Origin: Rudaea sp.
GTDB taxonomy: Bacteria; Pseudomonadota; Gammaproteobacteria; Xanthomonadales; Rhodanobacteraceae
Reading direction: 5' to 3'
Assembly: GCA_025934455.1 (NCBI GenBank)
Contig: JAICYA010000002.1
Span: 1-24,531, forward strand
DNA length: 24,531 bases
Shown here: positions 24,364 to 24,531 of the stretch, in pieces
Layout: every line of letters starts with the position of its first letter
Numbering within the stretch: position 1 is the first letter of the stretch
Translations under genes and position numbers: made by a program
The notes under the pieces: model-generated
The model's database searches: none
Told to the model about the DNA's origin: nothing
What the model saw: the letters and a program-made list of their open reading frames with translations, nothing else

Positions 24364-24531
24364 TTACTGGAGCAGGCGCGCGAATTCCTTTCTGACCACC
24401 TCGTAACACTCGCACGCCATGCCTTCCAGACGCGGCCGATCCAGAACCCGAATCCGGCCGCGGTTGTATTTGATCACGCCCGCGCGCTGCAGTTTGCCGG
24501 CCGCTTCGGTGACGCCCTCGCGGCGTACGCC
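24364..24531 (-). CDS. Crp/Fnr-type transcriptional regulator (third paralogue, partial)
   Basis: Only the last 55 residues lie in the window; the gene continues beyond the right edge. The visible part is the recognition helix and wing: GVRREGVTEAAGKLQRAG, then IKYNRGRIRVLDRPRLE and the ending ACECYEVVRKEFARLLQ. By eye about 40 of 55 residues equal the C-terminus of the regulator at 4956-5882, and fewer match its immediate neighbour. So the two closest paralogues are about 18 kb apart rather than adjacent. The identical GVRREGVT recognition segment suggests that this protein and the 4956-5882 regulator bind similar DNA sites. Sensor domain and start are not visible. Confidence 0.82.
   Translation of the reverse strand, partial: GVRREGVTEAAGKLQRAGVIKYNRGRIRVLDRPRLEGMACECYEVVRKEFARLLQ

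Noticed and set aside
23523..24531. Recent tandem duplication of the two regulators at the right edge
   Set aside because: The partial gene is clearly closer to the regulator at 4956-5882 than to its neighbour, so adjacency is not from a recent local duplication.

Overview
The window reads as a contiguous piece of a high-GC gammaproteobacterial chromosome, most likely of the order Xanthomonadales (Xanthomonadaceae or Rhodanobacteraceae). The main taxonomic clue is a 95-aa DUF3247-type protein at 13904-14191, a small family I know from xanthomonads. High GC, long spurious antisense ORFs and tightly packed genes fit this. There are no rRNA, tRNA, CRISPR, phage or insertion-sequence signatures. 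The placement is an inference from gene content.

Left region (1-3.3 kb, + strand): a tightly coupled operon. The end of an unidentified gene overlaps by ATGA a homologue of the Anabaena sensory rhodopsin transducer (ASRT, a proposed sugar-binding fold). A GH39 glycoside hydrolase and a single-domain GH144/'glycoamylase-like' enzyme (the endo-beta-1,2-glucanase family) follow. No rhodopsin is present, and neither hydrolase has a visible signal peptide. Convergent to this operon lies a short, cysteine-rich orphan histidine kinase, with a perfect 12-bp tandem repeat upstream of it.

Middle region (4.1-13.5 kb): an Ala-rich lipoprotein, a Crp/Fnr-type regulator, a periplasmic DUF4142 protein, a four-helix membrane protein built from two 60-residue repeats, and a 1486-aa CheB-CheR-coiled-coil-PAS-histidine kinase-receiver fusion. 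Immediately downstream is a YihY/BrkB membrane protein gene interrupted by one in-frame TAG, then a convergent AI-2E-family transporter.

Right region (13.6-23 kb, - strand): a 2902-aa cyclic beta-1,2-glucan synthase (NdvB/ChvB type: GT84, membrane helices, GH189-like cyclisation domain, GH94-like phosphorylase domain) leads toward the DUF3247 gene and a possible small gene. The region upstream of ndvB carries a 16-bp inverted repeat with a 38-bp centre containing a 10-bp palindrome. The right edge has two more Crp/Fnr-type regulators, the last one cut by the window end.

The theme tying both ends together is beta-1,2-glucan. One end can make it (NdvB). The other has a candidate sugar sensor plus two hydrolases that could cut beta-1,2-glucan or its fragments in the cytoplasm. 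That link is a hypothesis built from family assignments. The multiple Crp/Fnr paralogues, the orphan kinase and the giant CheB/CheR kinase suggest a stress- and envelope-oriented regulatory neighbourhood.
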